64,000 bases of DNA from Acinetobacter courvalinii (lineage in GTDB: Bacteria; Pseudomonadota; Gammaproteobacteria; Pseudomonadales; Moraxellaceae): assembly GCF_014635545.1 (NCBI RefSeq), contig NZ_BMDA01000001.1, positions 1,938,739 to 2,002,738 of the forward strand, written 5' to 3'. The notes under the pieces are model-generated. The model did no database searches. It was given only the letters and a program-made list of their open reading frames with translations, and was not told where the DNA came from. The translations under genes and the position numbers were made by a program. This document shows, piece by piece, positions 53,797 through 63,954 of this stretch; the stretch's first letter is position 1; each line of letters begins with the position of its first letter.

Positions 53797-54711
53797 TTAA
53801 GCCAACATCGTTTCTCTAAATTCTTTCGGAGAGATGCCGTAGGTTTTTTTAAAGATTTTGGAGAAATGCGCGCCATCCCAAAAGCCCCATTTCAAGGCAA
53901 GTTGGGTGATCGAACTTTGTTTATTCCTTTTATCCAGCAGATCTGTTTTGACTCTTTCCAAACGTTTGAGCTGTATATATTTATTAATCGATAGGTTTTC
54001 CTGCACAAATAATCGATAAAGATGCCGTAGCGATACCCCAATATGTGCGGCAATGAGCTTGGGAGAAAGATCAGGTTTGGCTAAGTTTTCTATAATATAG
54101 CGCTCAGCTTTTTCTAAAAGATTATCGGCATGACTCATATTTTTATAATTAATAGTCGGCTTGATTAGGGCAATCAGCGCATCTTCAAAGGCATTGCCAT
54201 CTTCACTCGCATACCAGAGCTTAATATTTTCAGGCGACATATTTTTCAGAATATTCTTGAGTAAAAACCCGCTCATATTTTGGGTAATCAGCTTGCCGAA
54301 ATATTCCGAACTAATATGCTCATTCAGTAACTTTTCCCGCGACAGATGCACCGAAATTTGACTGACCAACCCCTGTGGAAACATGGAAATGGTTTCAACA
54401 GGATCAAGTAAAACGATATCACCCTCATTCAGGGTTAAGGTTTCATTTTTATACTCAAGCAGCATTTTGCCCGAATTCTGCAAAATCAAAAAACAGAAGC
54501 GATTATTGACCCGATCAACTTCATCCGCCTTTCGGACAATTTTATTGGCGTTATTTTTAATGAAGGCAATCTCGGTATCGCCCAATAAAAAACACTGCAC
54601 CTCACCAATGAATAAATTACGGGTACCATCAAAATCCGTTTCAAAATTGCCGCATACATTTTTAATATGATGCGTCCAGCTTAACAGTGCGTCACTTACA
54701 TATTGGTTCAT
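53797..54711 (-). CDS. feaR: AraC-family regulator FeaR
   Basis: A 304-residue AraC/XylS regulator. The N-terminal part is a cupin-like sensor (LLEYKNETLTLNEGDIVLLDPVE near residue 110). The C-terminal double helix-turn-helix covers about 200-300: LIAAHIGVSLRHLYRLF, then LALKWGFWDGAHFSKIFKKTYGISPKEFRE. It is the same length as E. coli FeaR, which activates tynA and feaB with aromatic aldehydes as inducers. It is upstream of tynA on the same strand with a 209-bp gap that should hold the tynA promoter. Confidence 0.86.
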   Translation of the reverse strand: MNQYVSDALLSWTHHIKNVCGNFETDFDGTRNLFIGEVQCFLLGDTEIAFIKNNANKIVRKADEVDRVNNRFCFLILQNSGKMLLEYKNETLTLNEGDIVLLDPVETISMFPQGLVSQISVHLSREKLLNEHISSEYFGKLITQNMSGFLLKNILKNMSPENIKLWYASEDGNAFEDALIALIKPTINYKNMSHADNLLEKAERYIIENLAKPDLSPKLIAAHIGVSLRHLYRLFVQENLSINKYIQLKRLERVKTDLLDKRNKQSSITQLALKWGFWDGAHFSKIFKKTYGISPKEFRETMLA

Positions 54712-54817
54712 CCGCTCACGTCCTTGTTACTACGGTATTCACGCGTTAAATTTTTCTGTCAAATATACGTCCTTGCACATTCTTTTTATTGATTGCTTAG
54801 AGAGTTGAGATAAGAAA

Positions 54818-54844
54818 GCTGATAAATCGTTTCAACTTATCAGC
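54818..54844 (-). terminator. Terminator after the iac operon
   Basis: An 8-bp stem GCTGATAA / TTATCAGC with an 11-nt loop, ending 10 nt after the iacG stop; on the minus strand it is followed by TTTCTTATC. It separates iac from feaR. Confidence 0.6.
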
Positions 54845-54854
54845 CTCATCCTGC

Positions 54855-55829
<975 letters not shown>

Positions 55830-55880
55830 TTATCCTGTTTCTGGCCAATATTTGCTACCGATTTATCCTGATTAAATCGC

Positions 55881-56834
55881 TTAAATATCCAGTACCAATC
55901 TTGCTGACTTAGAACGTGAACAGCACACCAATATCTGCTCATTACTGGCTTTTTCTTCATCGGTAAAATACACGTCGCGATGATCAGGTTCACCCTCGAT
56001 CACATCGCACATACAGGTGCCACACACACCTTGCTCACATGACATTTCAATCTCGATACCTTCACGCGCCAAGGCCTGCAAAATGGTTTCTTCTGCATTG
56101 ACCAGAATGATCTTGCCACTTTGCTGCGCCACCACTTCAAAGGCATCGCCGCCTGTTTCAACCTCAACCTGAAAATATTCCTTATGGATTTGCTGTTCAG
56201 GGAAATTCTGTGTCAGGGCTAAATTGATGACCCAGTCCATAAAACCATTTGGACCACAGGTATAGATATGGCTGTCTTTATCAATATCTTGAATAGCGGA
56301 TTGGAAAAACTCACGGTGACTGGCCCCTTCCGATTTAAAATGAAAGGTCGTGAAAGGCGCCAAGATGCCATGTTTAATTTCATCGACAAAAGCACAGCGT
56401 TCTGGGCTTGCACCACAGTAATGCAATTCAAAAGAAGTGCCTTCCTGTGCCAACTGATAGGCCATGGTAATCAGGGGAGTAATTCCGATACCGCCACCGA
56501 TCAGTACTGCATGTCTGGATTTCACTAAAGGAAACAGATTTTTCGGTTCACTGACCTGAATCTGCATGCCATCCTTTAAATCATCAAAGGCCGAGACTGA
56601 ACCACCACGTGATTCTGGGTCGCGTAAAATCCCGAGTCGGAACTTACCGACATCATTCGGGTTCTGGCACAATGAGTACTGACGCACCATGCCATTCGGG
56701 AGGTGCACATCAATATGCGCCCCAGCTTCAATTTTGGGTAATAGGCTCGAATTTGCAGATTCAAATTCCATCACTGCAACATTCCCACCTTCGACATGAC
56801 GGTTTTTTACCACCACGTTATACAGTTTCGTCAT
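55881..56834 (-). CDS. iacF: PDR/VanB-type ferredoxin reductase IacF
   Basis: A 317-residue phthalate-dioxygenase-reductase-like protein: flavin domain with RQYSLCQNPND near residue 55, nucleotide domain with VLIGGGIGITPLITMA near 110, and a C-terminal plant-type [2Fe-2S] ferredoxin with CEQGVCGTCMC and a later cysteine in ILVCCSRS. It passes electrons from NADH to the IacCD oxygenase. The start at 56834 matches the family; the frame extends to 57077 but that part lies inside iacE. Confidence 0.9.
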   Translation of the reverse strand: MTKLYNVVVKNRHVEGGNVAVMEFESANSSLLPKIEAGAHIDVHLPNGMVRQYSLCQNPNDVGKFRLGILRDPESRGGSVSAFDDLKDGMQIQVSEPKNLFPLVKSRHAVLIGGGIGITPLITMAYQLAQEGTSFELHYCGASPERCAFVDEIKHGILAPFTTFHFKSEGASHREFFQSAIQDIDKDSHIYTCGPNGFMDWVINLALTQNFPEQQIHKEYFQVEVETGGDAFEVVAQQSGKIILVNAEETILQALAREGIEIEMSCEQGVCGTCMCDVIEGEPDHRDVYFTDEEKASNEQILVCCSRSKSARLVLDI

Positions 56835-56868
56835 GATTTCTCTCCCTGATATGCATCTCGCCCAAGGC

Positions 56869-57606
56869 TTAACGCATAAATAATCCACCGTTAATATCCC
56901 ATGTCGCCCCAGTGACAAAAGCTGCACTTGGACTGGCCAATAAAGCACAGGTCTCGGCAATAAACGCCATGCTACCGAGTGCTTTGACCGGGATATTCTG
57001 GATGAACTGTTCCATTTTTTCGTCAGAGACCACGCTATGCACAATCGGTGATTCCATCGGTCCAGGCGCAATCGCATTCACCGTCACACCTTTGGCTGCA
57101 AACTCTTTGGCAAAGATTTTGGTCAGGGTGATAATGGCACCTTTGGTGGCTGCATAATGCGCACCAGTTGCCGTACCGCCATTTTGTCCAGCCAGAGATG
57201 CCATATTGACGATACGGCCATAACCTTGCGCTGCCATATATTTACCAATGATCTGACAAGACTGAAATGTGCCACGCTGATTCACTTGCGTGATCATGTC
57301 AAAATCCGCAGCACTGATCTCTAAAACTGGGGTTGCCTTGGTCATGGTGGCATTGTTAATCAACACATCCAGCTTTGAGAATGTCTGCTGAATCCACTGC
57401 ACTGCGGCATGAAAATCGGCTTCAACTGAAATATCTAGTTTTAAGGCAAACATATTTTCTGCATGCGGGCTACGAGCTTTAGCCTGCTCAGCCTTTTCTA
57501 AAGTACTGGCAGATACAATTACTTGATGTCCCTGTGCTGCAAAATACTCAGCAATGACATTCCCTAGACCCGAAGCGGCACCTGTGACTAAAACAACCTG
57601 TTTCAT
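56869..57606 (-). CDS. iacE: Short-chain dehydrogenase IacE
   Basis: A 245-residue classical SDR with TGAASGLG at residues 8-15, NNATMTKA near 88, and catalytic YAATK near 155. In the indole-acetate pathway IacE is described as acting on the early oxidised indole intermediates. It lies between the oxygenase beta subunit (10-nt gap) and the reductase gene. The C-terminus ATWDINGGLFMR is the usual end of FabG-like SDRs. Confidence 0.87.
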   Translation of the reverse strand: MKQVVLVTGAASGLGNVIAEYFAAQGHQVIVSASTLEKAEQAKARSPHAENMFALKLDISVEADFHAAVQWIQQTFSKLDVLINNATMTKATPVLEISAADFDMITQVNQRGTFQSCQIIGKYMAAQGYGRIVNMASLAGQNGGTATGAHYAATKGAIITLTKIFAKEFAAKGVTVNAIAPGPMESPIVHSVVSDEKMEQFIQNIPVKALGSMAFIAETCALLASPSAAFVTGATWDINGGLFMR

Positions 57607-57616
57607 TTTTTCGCTC

Positions 57617-58102
57617 CTAGAGAATATAGCTGATACCCGCCAAGCTATCGGTTGAGTTCACTAAATTGATAATTTTACGATTGATCTTAAAGCCTTGTTC
57701 CGCATCACGAACCAAATGGAAGGTCACGTCAGCGGTGTAATGTTTGAGATTTTCTTTACGGAATTCACGCAAATTCTGCGCACAACGCAAAATGATTTCA
57801 CCATCTTGATCTTTGACGACACGGATACGCGAAACACTACGCACCGTATTGGCTTTAGGTGCAGTTGAAATCGCCTCACCATTTTCCAAACGCTGTACCC
57901 GTAACTTACGCATATGATGATCGTCATAGGCATAATTTAAATTGTTTTCATAATCGGTCAGTTTTGGATCGATCGGGATGATATACACGCCTTTTTCATT
58001 CCACAGATCCAGCCAAGTATCATGCTCAGAATGGTCCAGCATATCGGCTTCTGCCCAGACAAATGCAGTCACTTCATTCAGTAAATTTAAATCAATTTTC
58101 AT
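57617..58102 (-). CDS. iacD: Ring-hydroxylating oxygenase small subunit IacD
   Basis: A 161-residue beta subunit of a Rieske non-heme iron oxygenase, NTF2-like fold. WAEADMLDHSEHDTWLDLWNEKGVYIIP near residue 16 and the RVSVSRIRV-like stretch near 95 are family hallmarks. It has no cofactor and shapes the alpha-subunit assembly. It follows iacC by 10 nt with a GGAGAGC ribosome site. Confidence 0.9.
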   Translation of the reverse strand: MKIDLNLLNEVTAFVWAEADMLDHSEHDTWLDLWNEKGVYIIPIDPKLTDYENNLNYAYDDHHMRKLRVQRLENGEAISTAPKANTVRSVSRIRVVKDQDGEIILRCAQNLREFRKENLKHYTADVTFHLVRDAEQGFKINRKIINLVNSTDSLAGISYIL

Positions 58103-58112
58103 GGCGCTCTCC

Positions 58113-59393
58113 TTAAGCCGTCATCATCTTTTTCCACTGCTGATAGGCAGCGCGCATCCCTGTTTCAGCACTGACATCGCTCTTTAAGCCATCTTCAGTT
58201 TTGACTTCACCTGGCAGGCCGCGATTGAGCATGATCCACAGGTCATTGCCTGCATTGGCACCATGTTGTACACGCTCCCACGCTTCTGAATCATCTGGCG
58301 TACCAAAACCAAATGGGCCTTGGAAATGTTCATGCAGACGTAAGCGATATTGGTTGGCAATTTGTGGACCGCCATCCATGGTAATCACGGAATGGTGAAT
58401 CTCTGTTTCATTGACGGAAATCGGTTGCATCACTCGGAAGAACGCCATTGAACAGGCAATGTTCGGGAACAGGTTCAGGTTAAAACCAGAACCACCCACC
58501 GCACGGACCATACGACGCACTTCCAGCTCTTCATGCCCTTCATCACGTAAGGCTTGAGCCAAGTCTTCAAAACGTTCCTGAATTGGACGTTCCATTAACT
58601 CTTCATCCAAATCAACCAGTTCAGGAATCATCACCATCACACTGTGACCATTACCGAGGTCTTCGACATAGCCCGGCTGATTTTCAAAATTAAACAGTTC
58701 TTCGGTTTTTTCATCAACTGAACTTAAAAATGACTTGTGCACCAATGGGAAGTGATAAGCATCGGTGGTATTTTCCAATTGGATTTTCCAGTTCCCTGGA
58801 AAACGGAAACGATGTTCACCCAAGACTTTAATTGGGTAACCTGCACCTTGTTTCATAAACAAGTCGATCCATTTTTTCGCAGCGCCGAGGAAATCTTCTA
58901 ATGGTTCAATATCCTGTTTAAAGGTGGCGAAAATCATGCCGTTGTATTCTTCAACGCGCAGGCTAATCAATGGAAACTCTGACTTATCCAGACATTCGCC
59001 ATAACTTTCAGGAGAAGGCACGCCACGTAATGAACCATCCAGTGCATAGCTCCAGCCATGATACGGACAGACAAAACTGTTGGTTTTGCCTTTTTTATGT
59101 TCGCACACGGTTGCGGCACGATGACGGCAACGGTTTAGTAAGACATGCACTTTTTTCTTGCGATCACGCACCACCACCACAGGTTGCTTGCCAATATTGA
59201 TGGTTTTATAGCTGCCTGCATCAGGAATCTCGCTGGCATGTGCCACCCAGACCCAAGTGCTGTAATAAATCTTTTCCATCTCATCTTCAAAGATTTTTTC
59301 GTCCTTATACAGTGAGGTATGCGCACGATCACTTTGCACCAAGCTACTGTAATCCATCTCAATATTCTGCATTGGAATAATATTGCTGTTCAT
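58113..59393 (-). CDS. iacC: Rieske-type ring-hydroxylating oxygenase large subunit IacC
   Basis: A 426-residue alpha subunit. The Rieske cluster ligands are Cys89 and His91 (CRHRAATVC) and Cys109 and His112 (CPYHGW). The mononuclear iron site is in ENTTDAYHFPLVH near residue 200. The start at 59393 is 8 nt from AAGGA. With IacD and IacF it should oxygenate the oxindole-type intermediate toward catechol. A second internal cysteine cluster is not evident. Confidence 0.92.
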   Translation of the reverse strand: MNSNIIPMQNIEMDYSSLVQSDRAHTSLYKDEKIFEDEMEKIYYSTWVWVAHASEIPDAGSYKTINIGKQPVVVVRDRKKKVHVLLNRCRHRAATVCEHKKGKTNSFVCPYHGWSYALDGSLRGVPSPESYGECLDKSEFPLISLRVEEYNGMIFATFKQDIEPLEDFLGAAKKWIDLFMKQGAGYPIKVLGEHRFRFPGNWKIQLENTTDAYHFPLVHKSFLSSVDEKTEELFNFENQPGYVEDLGNGHSVMVMIPELVDLDEELMERPIQERFEDLAQALRDEGHEELEVRRMVRAVGGSGFNLNLFPNIACSMAFFRVMQPISVNETEIHHSVITMDGGPQIANQYRLRLHEHFQGPFGFGTPDDSEAWERVQHGANAGNDLWIMLNRGLPGEVKTEDGLKSDVSAETGMRAAYQQWKKMMTA

Positions 59394-59423
59394 ATCCACG
59401 ATCCTTTTCGGTCTATCCATTGG

Positions 59424-59951
59424 TTATTGCTGCGACGGTACTGGCAATGCGACTGTACTGTCCCAGTGAGATACGGGGCGACTAAAAATGTTTTCAGTCT
59501 GAAAATGTTTGATCTTCCAGCGACCATCGCGTTGCTGTTTAAATTGCACGGTGAGTTTGGCGGCATTTAAATGGCTACGACCATCACGGAAGGTTGAGGT
59601 TTGCAACATCAACCAGCTGGCATTGGCCTGATCTGCTTCGATATAGATTTGCTCTGAGCTAACAAAATGCGCATTCATGACAAAATGCGACTGCTGTTGG
59701 GTATAGCTTTTGAACATGTCATAAATGGCTTGCCATGAAGCATAACGACCAAAAGACTGCGCATATCTTTCGCCTATGCCTTCCCAAATGCTGTCCTGAT
59801 CAAATAAATCCATCAATTCATTCAGGTCGGTATCGGCATTCAAGGCATCACAAATTTCCATATAACGGTTAATGCAGTTACGAATCGCATTTTGGGCTTC
59901 AAGCTGTTGTAGGCGTTGTAACAAAACCGTTAAATCCACTTGCGTATTCAT
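59424..59951 (-). CDS. iacI: SnoaL/NTF2-like protein, probable IacI
   Basis: A 175-residue NTF2-fold protein of the SnoaL type: RLQQLEAQNAIRNCINRYMEICDAL near the start, DLFDQDSIWEGIGERY near residue 50, and WKIKHFQTENIFSRP near the end. Relatives include cyclases and small hydrolases. The ATG at 59951 is 9 nt from AAGG; ATGs at 59960 and 59969 or a GTG at 59972 are possible too. It lies between iacA and iacC. In A. baumannii both iacB and iacI are reported in this slot; here there is only one gene, and the fold suits IacI better. The function is unknown. Confidence 0.75.
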   Translation of the reverse strand: MNTQVDLTVLLQRLQQLEAQNAIRNCINRYMEICDALNADTDLNELMDLFDQDSIWEGIGERYAQSFGRYASWQAIYDMFKSYTQQQSHFVMNAHFVSSEQIYIEADQANASWLMLQTSTFRDGRSHLNAAKLTVQFKQQRDGRWKIKHFQTENIFSRPVSHWDSTVALPVPSQQ

Positions 59952-59992
59952 CTCATTCATCCTTGCCATCACACTCTTTAATTCAATCCGGC

Positions 59993-61159
59993 TTATAAAT
60001 AACCGGGTGCTGGTTTCATACCGAAGCTGACCAGACCTGCATTTTGCAAAGTGGCATCGCCCATAAAGGCATGCTGCGTCACCACATTGGTGTCGTTGAC
60101 AAAGCGGCTAAACGGGTTATGGGTATAAATCGCGGTCATGCCTGCCAGCATCTGGATTTTGCGCGTGACACGGGCACAGACACGGGCCACATGGGTGCAG
60201 GACAAACGCATATCACTGATCTGTTCTGCGCTTGGGGTACGTCCTGCGACGACTTCATTCCAGACGATTTGCATGGTGTCGTAGAACCAGACGCGTGCAG
60301 CCTTAAACTCAGCTTCGGCTTGGGCAAATTCATATTGGGTTACAGGTCGGCTGGCAATTTCAGCACCGCCAGTAATTGAAGACTTGCCTGGCGCAAGTTT
60401 TTGAAATTCTTCGATCGCTGCGGCTGCCACACCAATCCCGACTACGGTTAAGACCTGAGTAGCTAAAGATAAAGATGGATATTTAAAAAATGGTTCAGGG
60501 AGTTTTGAAGGTTCGCCACGGACAAAGGTCCATTCCTTCGCCACCAGCACATCTTTGACGACCAGATCATGACTACCTGTGCCTTTTAGGCCAACAGTAT
60601 CCCACGTCATATCGATTTGTGCTTTATTGGCTGGCATCACCGCCATACGCGGTAAACCTTGTGCTTCATTGTCCTTTTGCGGAGAAATGCCGACACCAAC
60701 AATATCAGCGCCCATACAACCACTGGAAAACTTCCAGCGTCCACTGACCACAACACCATCATCAGTAATCTCAGCGGGTTGTGGTGGAAAAATGCCACCT
60801 GCAAACACAATATCAGGGCTATCTTTATACAACTGCTCAAGTGTTGCTTCTGGCAAACTGCCCAAGTAGGCAGGGCTCATACCAAAACTTGCGACCCAAC
60901 CGACTGAGCCATCGGCCTTAGACAATTGTTCGATCAATTCACAAAACTGTTTGGGTGACCATTCATTGCCGCCAAAACGTTTTGGAACCAAAGCACGGTA
61001 AACGCCAATCTGTTTGAGTTTCTCGATGATGTCCTGACTGACATAGGCCTGATTATCAAACTCTCCGCTACAGGCACGTTTACGAATTTCCTGACATAAG
61101 GCATCTAATTGCTTTGTATTGCTATCCATTACAAATTCCTTTGTCGCTAAATGATTCAT
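59993..61159 (-). CDS. iacA: Flavin-dependent indole-3-acetate monooxygenase IacA (acyl-CoA dehydrogenase fold)
   Basis: A 388-residue class D flavoprotein of the acyl-CoA dehydrogenase fold. It shows VPKRFGGNEWSPKQFCELIEQL near residue 60, GSVGWVASFGMSP near 84, FSSGCMGADIVGVG near 150 and DTVGLKGTGSHDLVVKDV near 185. The C-terminus is short and lacks the acyl-CoA catalytic Glu pattern. Proteins like this oxidise the indole ring using reduced flavin from IacG. It sits 18 nt after iacH. An alternative ATG at residue 11 (61129) is possible. Confidence 0.88.
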   Translation of the reverse strand: MNHLATKEFVMDSNTKQLDALCQEIRKRACSGEFDNQAYVSQDIIEKLKQIGVYRALVPKRFGGNEWSPKQFCELIEQLSKADGSVGWVASFGMSPAYLGSLPEATLEQLYKDSPDIVFAGGIFPPQPAEITDDGVVVSGRWKFSSGCMGADIVGVGISPQKDNEAQGLPRMAVMPANKAQIDMTWDTVGLKGTGSHDLVVKDVLVAKEWTFVRGEPSKLPEPFFKYPSLSLATQVLTVVGIGVAAAAIEEFQKLAPGKSSITGGAEIASRPVTQYEFAQAEAEFKAARVWFYDTMQIVWNEVVAGRTPSAEQISDMRLSCTHVARVCARVTRKIQMLAGMTAIYTHNPFSRFVNDTNVVTQHAFMGDATLQNAGLVSFGMKPAPGYL

Positions 61160-61177
61160 TCCCTTATTCCTTGTGAT

Positions 61178-62290
61178 TTATTGCGCAGCGCTGACGATAT
61201 ATTTCGCAAGCGCACACAAATATTCATCGGCATTGCGTTTTGCCACGATCTGCAACCCCACGGGCTGACCTTGTTCTGTTTGCAGCGGTACTGAAATTGC
61301 AGGATGTCCAGACAGGTTAAATGGTCGAACCAAAGCGGTGAGATTTAAAAAAGCCACGGTATTTTCAGCATCAGCCAGCTTGGGCGGTAGCTGCGGTAAA
61401 GTCGGTAAAATCAAGGCATCGTATTGAGCCAGTAAGGCATCAAGCTCGGCGGTAAAATCTGCTCTCACCTGCTCGGCCTGTTTGACTTGGGCTAAGGTGG
61501 TGTCGGCGGCTTTCAATAAACGCCCATTGACGTCTGCACCGAGCAAGCCTGTTTGGGTCAACTCACCGTAAGCCTGCCAGTTTTCATAATTAATGATCTG
61601 CATGCCCGCATCGAAGGCCGCTGCAAAGCCTTCCACCGTTACAGTTGACACTGTCAAATTGGCTTGGGTTAAATATTGCTGGATCGTCTCAATCACGGCT
61701 GAATCAGCAGCGACATTGAGCCACGCCAGTTTTGGTGCCTGTGCTAATTCAGCCTGTGCATGAAAGGTGGGATCAATGATTTGCATGGCGCTTTCAAGCA
61801 TTTCAACTGAGTTTGCAAAAGGGCCAACACAATCCAGTGAACTGCTTGCGGGATGTACGCCAGCACGGCTGACACGGCCAAAGGTCGGTTTTAAACCGTA
61901 CACACCGCAACATGCCGCAGGCATACGAATCGAACCACCTGTATCCGTGCCTAATGTGAAATCTGCCAGACCAGCTGCAACTGCCGCCGCAGAACCGCTA
62001 GATGATCCACCCGGAATCAACTCAGGATATTTCGGGTTAATCACCGTACCAAAGCTATGGTTAATCCCTGTGATCCCGAAAGCCAGTTCATGCAAATTGG
62101 TTTTCGCGGTAATTTGACAATCTGCTGCCAAAATACGCTCGACGACTTCGGCATTGGCAGTTGCGGCTTGACTCTGCATCAAGGCTTTACTGCCTGCCAT
62201 GGTCTTCATGCCTTGAATATCGATGGAATCCTTGACCATCACCTTCAAAGCGCCTGTACCTTTTTGTACCTCTTGTACAATAATATTCAT
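61178..62290 (-). CDS. iacH: Amidase-signature protein IacH
   Basis: A 370-residue amidase. The catalytic triad reads Lys20 (MVKDSID), Ser96 (PGGSSSGSAAA) and Ser120 (GTDTGGSIRMP); the 24-residue spacing between the serines is standard. It is shorter than GatA, fitting the AtzF-like group. It is the first gene of the iac operon and is divergent from iacR. The role in auxin breakdown is not settled; it may hydrolyse amide conjugates or a ring-opened intermediate. Confidence 0.88.
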   Translation of the reverse strand: MNIIVQEVQKGTGALKVMVKDSIDIQGMKTMAGSKALMQSQAATANAEVVERILAADCQITAKTNLHELAFGITGINHSFGTVINPKYPELIPGGSSSGSAAAVAAGLADFTLGTDTGGSIRMPAACCGVYGLKPTFGRVSRAGVHPASSSLDCVGPFANSVEMLESAMQIIDPTFHAQAELAQAPKLAWLNVAADSAVIETIQQYLTQANLTVSTVTVEGFAAAFDAGMQIINYENWQAYGELTQTGLLGADVNGRLLKAADTTLAQVKQAEQVRADFTAELDALLAQYDALILPTLPQLPPKLADAENTVAFLNLTALVRPFNLSGHPAISVPLQTEQGQPVGLQIVAKRNADEYLCALAKYIVSAAQ

Positions 62291-62302
62291 TCACTTTTCC
62301 AT

Positions 62303-62365
62303 GTATTTTTATACTTAATACAAATATCGGAAAAAGTAATGTAATTGTCAAGTATTTTTCGATAC
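62303..62365. promoter_or_regulatory. Two GTAT-ATAC dyads between iacH and iacR
   Basis: GTAT-tttt-ATAC (62303-62314) and GTAT-N6-ATAC (62352-62365) lie in the 148-bp divergent gap, about 50 bp apart. They are candidate IacR operators, but AT-richness makes chance occurrence possible. Confidence 0.35.
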
Positions 62366-62438
62366 GAAGAATCAAGAAAATGTTTCTAATTTTTGTATAA
62401 TGCTGAATGTCCATTTTTATAAAAGTAATGACTTGGCT

Positions 62439-62906
62439 ATGCTTACGCATTTAGAACAATTTCTACCCAACAATGAACCGAGCAGCTTACAAAGCTATCC
62501 TTTTTTCTGGATCTCACAGGTGAATGGTAAATACACACAACTTATTGAAAAATCAATTAAAAAATTAGGAATCGACAATACCCGTCGTAAAATCATTTTA
62601 AGTACCAATGCACTTGAACAAGCCAGTATTACCGAGATTGCCAACCTCTCTACCCTCAAGCTGACCACGGCAACCAAAGCCGTTTACCGTCTGGTAGAAG
62701 ACGGTATTGTGCAGGTGTTTTCATCTGAATCAGATGAACGGATTTCGATGGTGAAACTGACCGATAAAGGAAAAGAAATGGTTGAACAAATTAACCAGAT
62801 CAGTCAGGTCACCCTCTCCGGGATTCTAAATGCATTTGATGATGCTGAATTGCACCAGCTCAACGGCCAATTAAAAAAGCTGTTTGATCTGATGCCTTCA
62901 AGTTAA
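62439..62906 (+). CDS. iacR: MarR-family regulator IacR
   Basis: A 155-residue MarR regulator. The winged helix covers about residues 55-115: SITEIANLSTLKLTTATKAVYRLVEDGIVQV, then SDERISMVKLTDKGKEM. It is divergent from iacH, as in known iac clusters where IacR represses the operon until indole-3-acetate is present. The ATG at 62439 gives the usual family length; an in-frame ATG at 62400 would add 13 residues without a ribosome site. Confidence 0.85.
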   Translation: MLTHLEQFLPNNEPSSLQSYPFFWISQVNGKYTQLIEKSIKKLGIDNTRRKIILSTNALEQASITEIANLSTLKLTTATKAVYRLVEDGIVQVFSSESDERISMVKLTDKGKEMVEQINQISQVTLSGILNAFDDAELHQLNGQLKKLFDLMPSS

Positions 62907-62919
62907 GGCAACAACAAAA

Positions 62920-62943
62920 GCCCATGTCGCTACAGAGATGGGC
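62920..62943. terminator. Convergent terminator after iacR
   Basis: GCCCAT / ATGGGC with a 12-nt loop, extendable with AAAA / TTTT on one side; on the minus strand it is followed by TTTTGTTGTTG. It separates iacR from the convergent dehydrogenase gene. Confidence 0.5.
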
Positions 62944-62963
62944 AAAAGTTCAAACCAGGCCGA

Positions 62964-63953
62964 CTACGGATTTAAAATATTAAACGGTGGTTTCAGCTGA
63001 TTTGCGGCAATCCGGTCTACAAAAGTATGTAAAACCTGTTGTTTATAGGCCGCAATATCGACCTGCTGATAATCATAAAAGCCTTGCTGTTCACGTAGAC
63101 CATTGCGTTGCTGTCGCATGTTCTCGGCAATAATTTCTGGCGTGCGATAACGTTCACCAAGCTCTTTTTCCAGATATTGGGAAGCGTAATACAGAATATC
63201 GCCACCTCCCCAGTCAATAAACTCCAGCAAGCCCAATACAGAAAAACGCAAACCAAATCCGGTCCGAATGGCGATATCGATATCTTCTGCCGAAGCCACG
63301 CCTTCTTCCACCATCCGCGCCGCTTCGTTCATGGCTAAGGCCTGAATCCGTGGCACGATATAGCCTGCTTTGGCATGACACACCACAGGTACTTTACCGA
63401 TCAGCTGTAGAAAGCTTTTCAGTTGTGTAACGACCCTATCAGAAGTTTGCTCGGAACGGCTTAACTCAACCAGCGGAATCAGATAAGCAGGATTGAGCCA
63501 ATGCGCATTCACCACCCGTTCTGGATGAGAAATCATCTGAGCAATATCAGTGACCAGAAAGGTTGAAGTGGTCGATGCAACAATACAAATCGGTGTAATA
63601 TATTGATCCAGCCAAGTAAAAATATCTTGTTTGGCTTGCCTGAGCTCGGGTACAGCTTCCATCACCAGATCACAGTGCGCTAAGACTGATATTGAAGCCT
63701 CGCGACTTAAAATCTGAATCTGATCCAGAATAAAGAGGCTTTGTTCAGATTGAATAAACTGGATACGTTCCAGCAACTGCAATTCTTGTTTTAAGTCGGT
63801 TCGGATGTGAGCTTGATATTGCTCAAACTCAGCCTCGGTACGTTGTCGGGCATCGATTAAAGCCACATTTAATCCCGCATAGGCAAAGGCAATTGCAATG
63901 GCTTTGCCCATCCGTCCAGCGCCAAGTACAGCAACCTGTTGAATCGATGTCAT
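62964..63953 (-). CDS. 3-hydroxyacyl-CoA dehydrogenase family protein (carnitine-dehydrogenase-like)
   Basis: A 329-residue NAD-dependent dehydrogenase. The Rossmann start is VAVLGAGRMGKAIAIAFA; DLVMEAVPE near residue 113 and TTSTFLVTDIA near 148 follow, and the C-terminal domain has GKVPVVCHAKAGYIVPRIQALAMNEA with GVASAEDIDIAIRTGFGLRFSVLGL. This fits the single-domain 3HCDH/carnitine or L-gulonate dehydrogenase group. The gene upstream ends 1 nt before its start codon, so it is inside an operon running in from the right edge. Confidence 0.82.
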   Translation of the reverse strand: MTSIQQVAVLGAGRMGKAIAIAFAYAGLNVALIDARQRTEAEFEQYQAHIRTDLKQELQLLERIQFIQSEQSLFILDQIQILSREASISVLAHCDLVMEAVPELRQAKQDIFTWLDQYITPICIVASTTSTFLVTDIAQMISHPERVVNAHWLNPAYLIPLVELSRSEQTSDRVVTQLKSFLQLIGKVPVVCHAKAGYIVPRIQALAMNEAARMVEEGVASAEDIDIAIRTGFGLRFSVLGLLEFIDWGGGDILYYASQYLEKELGERYRTPEIIAENMRQQRNGLREQQGFYDYQQVDIAAYKQQVLHTFVDRIAANQLKPPFNILNP

Positions 63954-63954
63954 A

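Noticed and set aside
55881-57077. Long version of iacF (398 residues)
   Set aside because: The first 81 residues are the iacE gene read in another frame; the family start MTKLYNVVVKN at 56834 is clear.
60044-60379. 111-codon antisense frame inside iacA
   Set aside because: Lies wholly within a clear coding gene in the opposite strand; no supporting signals.
59993-61159. IacA as a beta-oxidation acyl-CoA dehydrogenase
   Set aside because: The flavin reductase partner, Rieske genes and auxin-type context indicate a monooxygenase on the same fold.
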